Shown here: positions 5,265-6,081 of the stretch, one piece after another
How the letters are laid out: each line of letters begins with the position of its first letter
Position numbering within the stretch: the first letter of the stretch is position 1
Assembly (NCBI GenBank): GCA_946629205.1
Contig: CAMOXP010000087.1
Span: forward strand, 1 to 6,081
Source of the DNA: an uncultured Bacillota bacterium
GTDB lineage: Bacteria > Bacillota > Clostridia > Peptostreptococcales > Anaerovoracaceae
Direction of reading: 5' to 3'
DNA: 6,081 nt
Translations under genes and position numbers: made by a program
Notes under the pieces: generated by a model
What the model was told of the DNA's origin: nothing
Seen by the model: only the letters and a program-made list of their open reading frames with translations
The model's database searches: none

Positions 5265-5822
5265 TTATATTTCCCCAATTCTATCATACAATAGGCCTGT
5301 TGCAACCTCTTTTTTGGTCTTTTCTCCTTTGAGAAAACCAACGAGTGCAAGGGCGAATTCCATTGCCAGAGCAGGCCCCATTCCAGTAATAACGCTGCCG
5401 TCGATCGTCGCAGTCTCTCCGGTCGGCTTCGCGCCTGCCAGATGATCTTCCATTCCCGGGTAGATCGTGGCGTTCTTTCCTTCCAGCGCGCCGTGGGCGG
5501 CCAATGCCAGCGGTGCCGCGCAGATCGCAGCCAGCGGTTTTCCTGCCTTTGCAAACTCTTTGATCCGGGCTGTGAGCCCTGCGTGATCCCGCAGATTCGT
5601 TGCGCCCGGAAGTCCGCCCGGCAGGACGATCATTTCACAAGCGCCATAGTCCGCATCCTCAAAGAGCAGGTCTGCCTCGATGTTGATCCCGTGGGCGCCT
5701 TTCACGAGAAGGCTTCCTGTGACCGAAACCATCTTCGCATCAACCCCGGCTCTCCGCAGTACGTCGACGCAGGTGAGGGCTTCAACCTCTTCGTAACCTT
5801 CCGCCAAATGTATAAATACCAT
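5265..5822 (-). CDS. DJ-1/PfpI (YajL/ThiJ-like) family protein
   Basis: A 185-residue cytoplasmic protein of the DJ-1 clade, whose members are linked to protection from oxidative and carbonyl stress; the exact reaction is disputed in the family. The nucleophile elbow AAICAAPLAL places the reactive cysteine at C101. The partner acidic residue is E14 in AEGYEEVEAL, equivalent to E18 of human DJ-1. VLPGGLPGATNL (66-77) is the family's oxyanion-side loop. The start ATG 5822 is chosen because AAGGAGG lies 6 nt upstream and the protein then begins MVFIHLAEGYEE, as relatives do. An in-frame ATG at 5855 overlaps the upstream stop as ATGA and would add 11 charged residues unlike the family. It sits between the CsoR-family gene and idi, so it may respond to the same metal or thiol stress signal. 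Confidence 0.92.
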   Translation of the reverse strand: MVFIHLAEGYEEVEALTCVDVLRRAGVDAKMVSVTGSLLVKGAHGINIEADLLFEDADYGACEMIVLPGGLPGATNLRDHAGLTARIKEFAKAGKPLAAICAAPLALAAHGALEGKNATIYPGMEDHLAGAKPTGETATIDGSVITGMGPALAMEFALALVGFLKGEKTKKEVATGLLYDRIGEI

Positions 5823-5828
5823 CTCATG

Positions 5829-5835
5829 CCTCCTT
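5829..5835 (-). promoter_or_regulatory. Ribosome binding site deciding the DJ-1-family start
   Basis: AAGGAGG on the minus strand, 6 nt before ATG 5822. It lies between the upstream gene's stop (5852) and this start. It makes the 185-residue product far more likely than the extended form from 5855. Confidence 0.75.
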
Positions 5836-5851
5836 ATTGCTTCGCGCTTCC

Positions 5852-6081
5852 TCATTTCATGAATGTATCGATTGCGCTCTTGAGTTCTTCCAAAGCCTCC
5901 ATGTCATCCTGCTGCACGGCCTCGACGATGCAAGTGGACATGTGCTCCTTGAGCACGGCGCGGCTGACCCCCTGCAGGGCCGAGTTCACCGCCGAAAGCT
6001 GAATGAGTACGTCCGTGCAGTCCCGGTCGTTTTCGACCATCTTTTTGACGGACTCCATGTGTCCGATGATCCGCGACATCC
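5852..6081 (-). CDS. Metal-sensing repressor, CsoR/RcnR/FrmR family, 5' end outside window
   Basis: Seventy-five residues plus two bases are visible, reading RIIGHMESVKKMVE, then DRDCTDVLIQLSAV, then LKEHMSTC and an EALEEL helix. This is the all-helical DUF156 fold that binds DNA as a tetramer and releases it on metal or electrophile binding. Visible C21, H46 and C50 keep exactly the spacing of the Cu(I) ligands C36, H61 and C65 of Mycobacterium tuberculosis CsoR. By that alignment about 15 N-terminal residues lie beyond the window, so the ATG at 6079 is probably an internal Met. The second-shell Tyr next to the first Cys in CsoR is Asp here (RDC), so copper specificity is not assured. It is first of the visible minus-strand cluster, its stop only 29 bp before the DJ-1 start, and may regulate that cluster. 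Confidence 0.88.
   Translation of the reverse strand, partial: MSRIIGHMESVKKMVENDRDCTDVLIQLSAVNSALQGVSRAVLKEHMSTCIVEAVQQDDMEALEELKSAIDTFMK

Overview
The window looks like chromosomal DNA from an anaerobic Clostridia-type Firmicute. The base composition is moderately GC-rich, Shine-Dalgarno sites are strong and AGGAGG-like, promoters are sigma-A-like, and the proteins (Rrf2 regulator, CsoR-family repressor, YfkE-like Ca2+/H+ antiporter) have Firmicute character. I cannot name the genus from sequence alone. I see no mobile element, CRISPR array, rRNA or tRNA.

Left part (1-1900): a divergent sulfur-metabolism module. On the minus strand is a PLP enzyme, O-acetylhomoserine sulfhydrylase (metY-like), truncated by the window edge. 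On the plus strand is an Rrf2-family regulator with three cysteines. The roughly 400 bases between them are dense with signals. There are back-to-back promoters, each overlapped by one copy of the same 24-bp operator-like sequence (copies exactly 48 bp apart). The metY promoter drives a leader of about 255 nt. This leader carries a 36-codon ORF with an excellent ribosome site and a Met/Cys-rich stretch (MYWMCCLM), followed by an intrinsic-terminator-like hairpin. A 10-bp segment just after the Cys/Met codons is perfectly complementary to the 5' arm of that terminator. Together this reads as a translation-coupled attenuator sensing Cys and/or Met supply, stacked on repression by the Rrf2 protein. 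It is the most interesting system in the window.

Middle and right part (1957-6081): five closely spaced minus-strand genes, gaps 26-48 bp, probably co-transcribed. In transcription order they are a CsoR-family metal-sensing repressor (5' end outside the window), a DJ-1/PfpI-family protein, type I isopentenyl-diphosphate isomerase (idi), IMP dehydrogenase (guaB) and a Ca2+/H+ antiporter (cax). The IMP dehydrogenase resembles the divergent Tritrichomonas foetus enzyme, with the same residue numbering at key active-site positions, more than ordinary bacterial GuaB. The cax gene converges on the rrf2 gene. The short gap between them holds a 15-bp tandem repeat that repeats the cax stop codon in frame.

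How they fit: the left module controls incorporation of sulfide into homocysteine/methionine. The right cluster mixes metal or thiol stress sensing with housekeeping steps (isoprenoid, guanine nucleotides, calcium export) without one obvious pathway.
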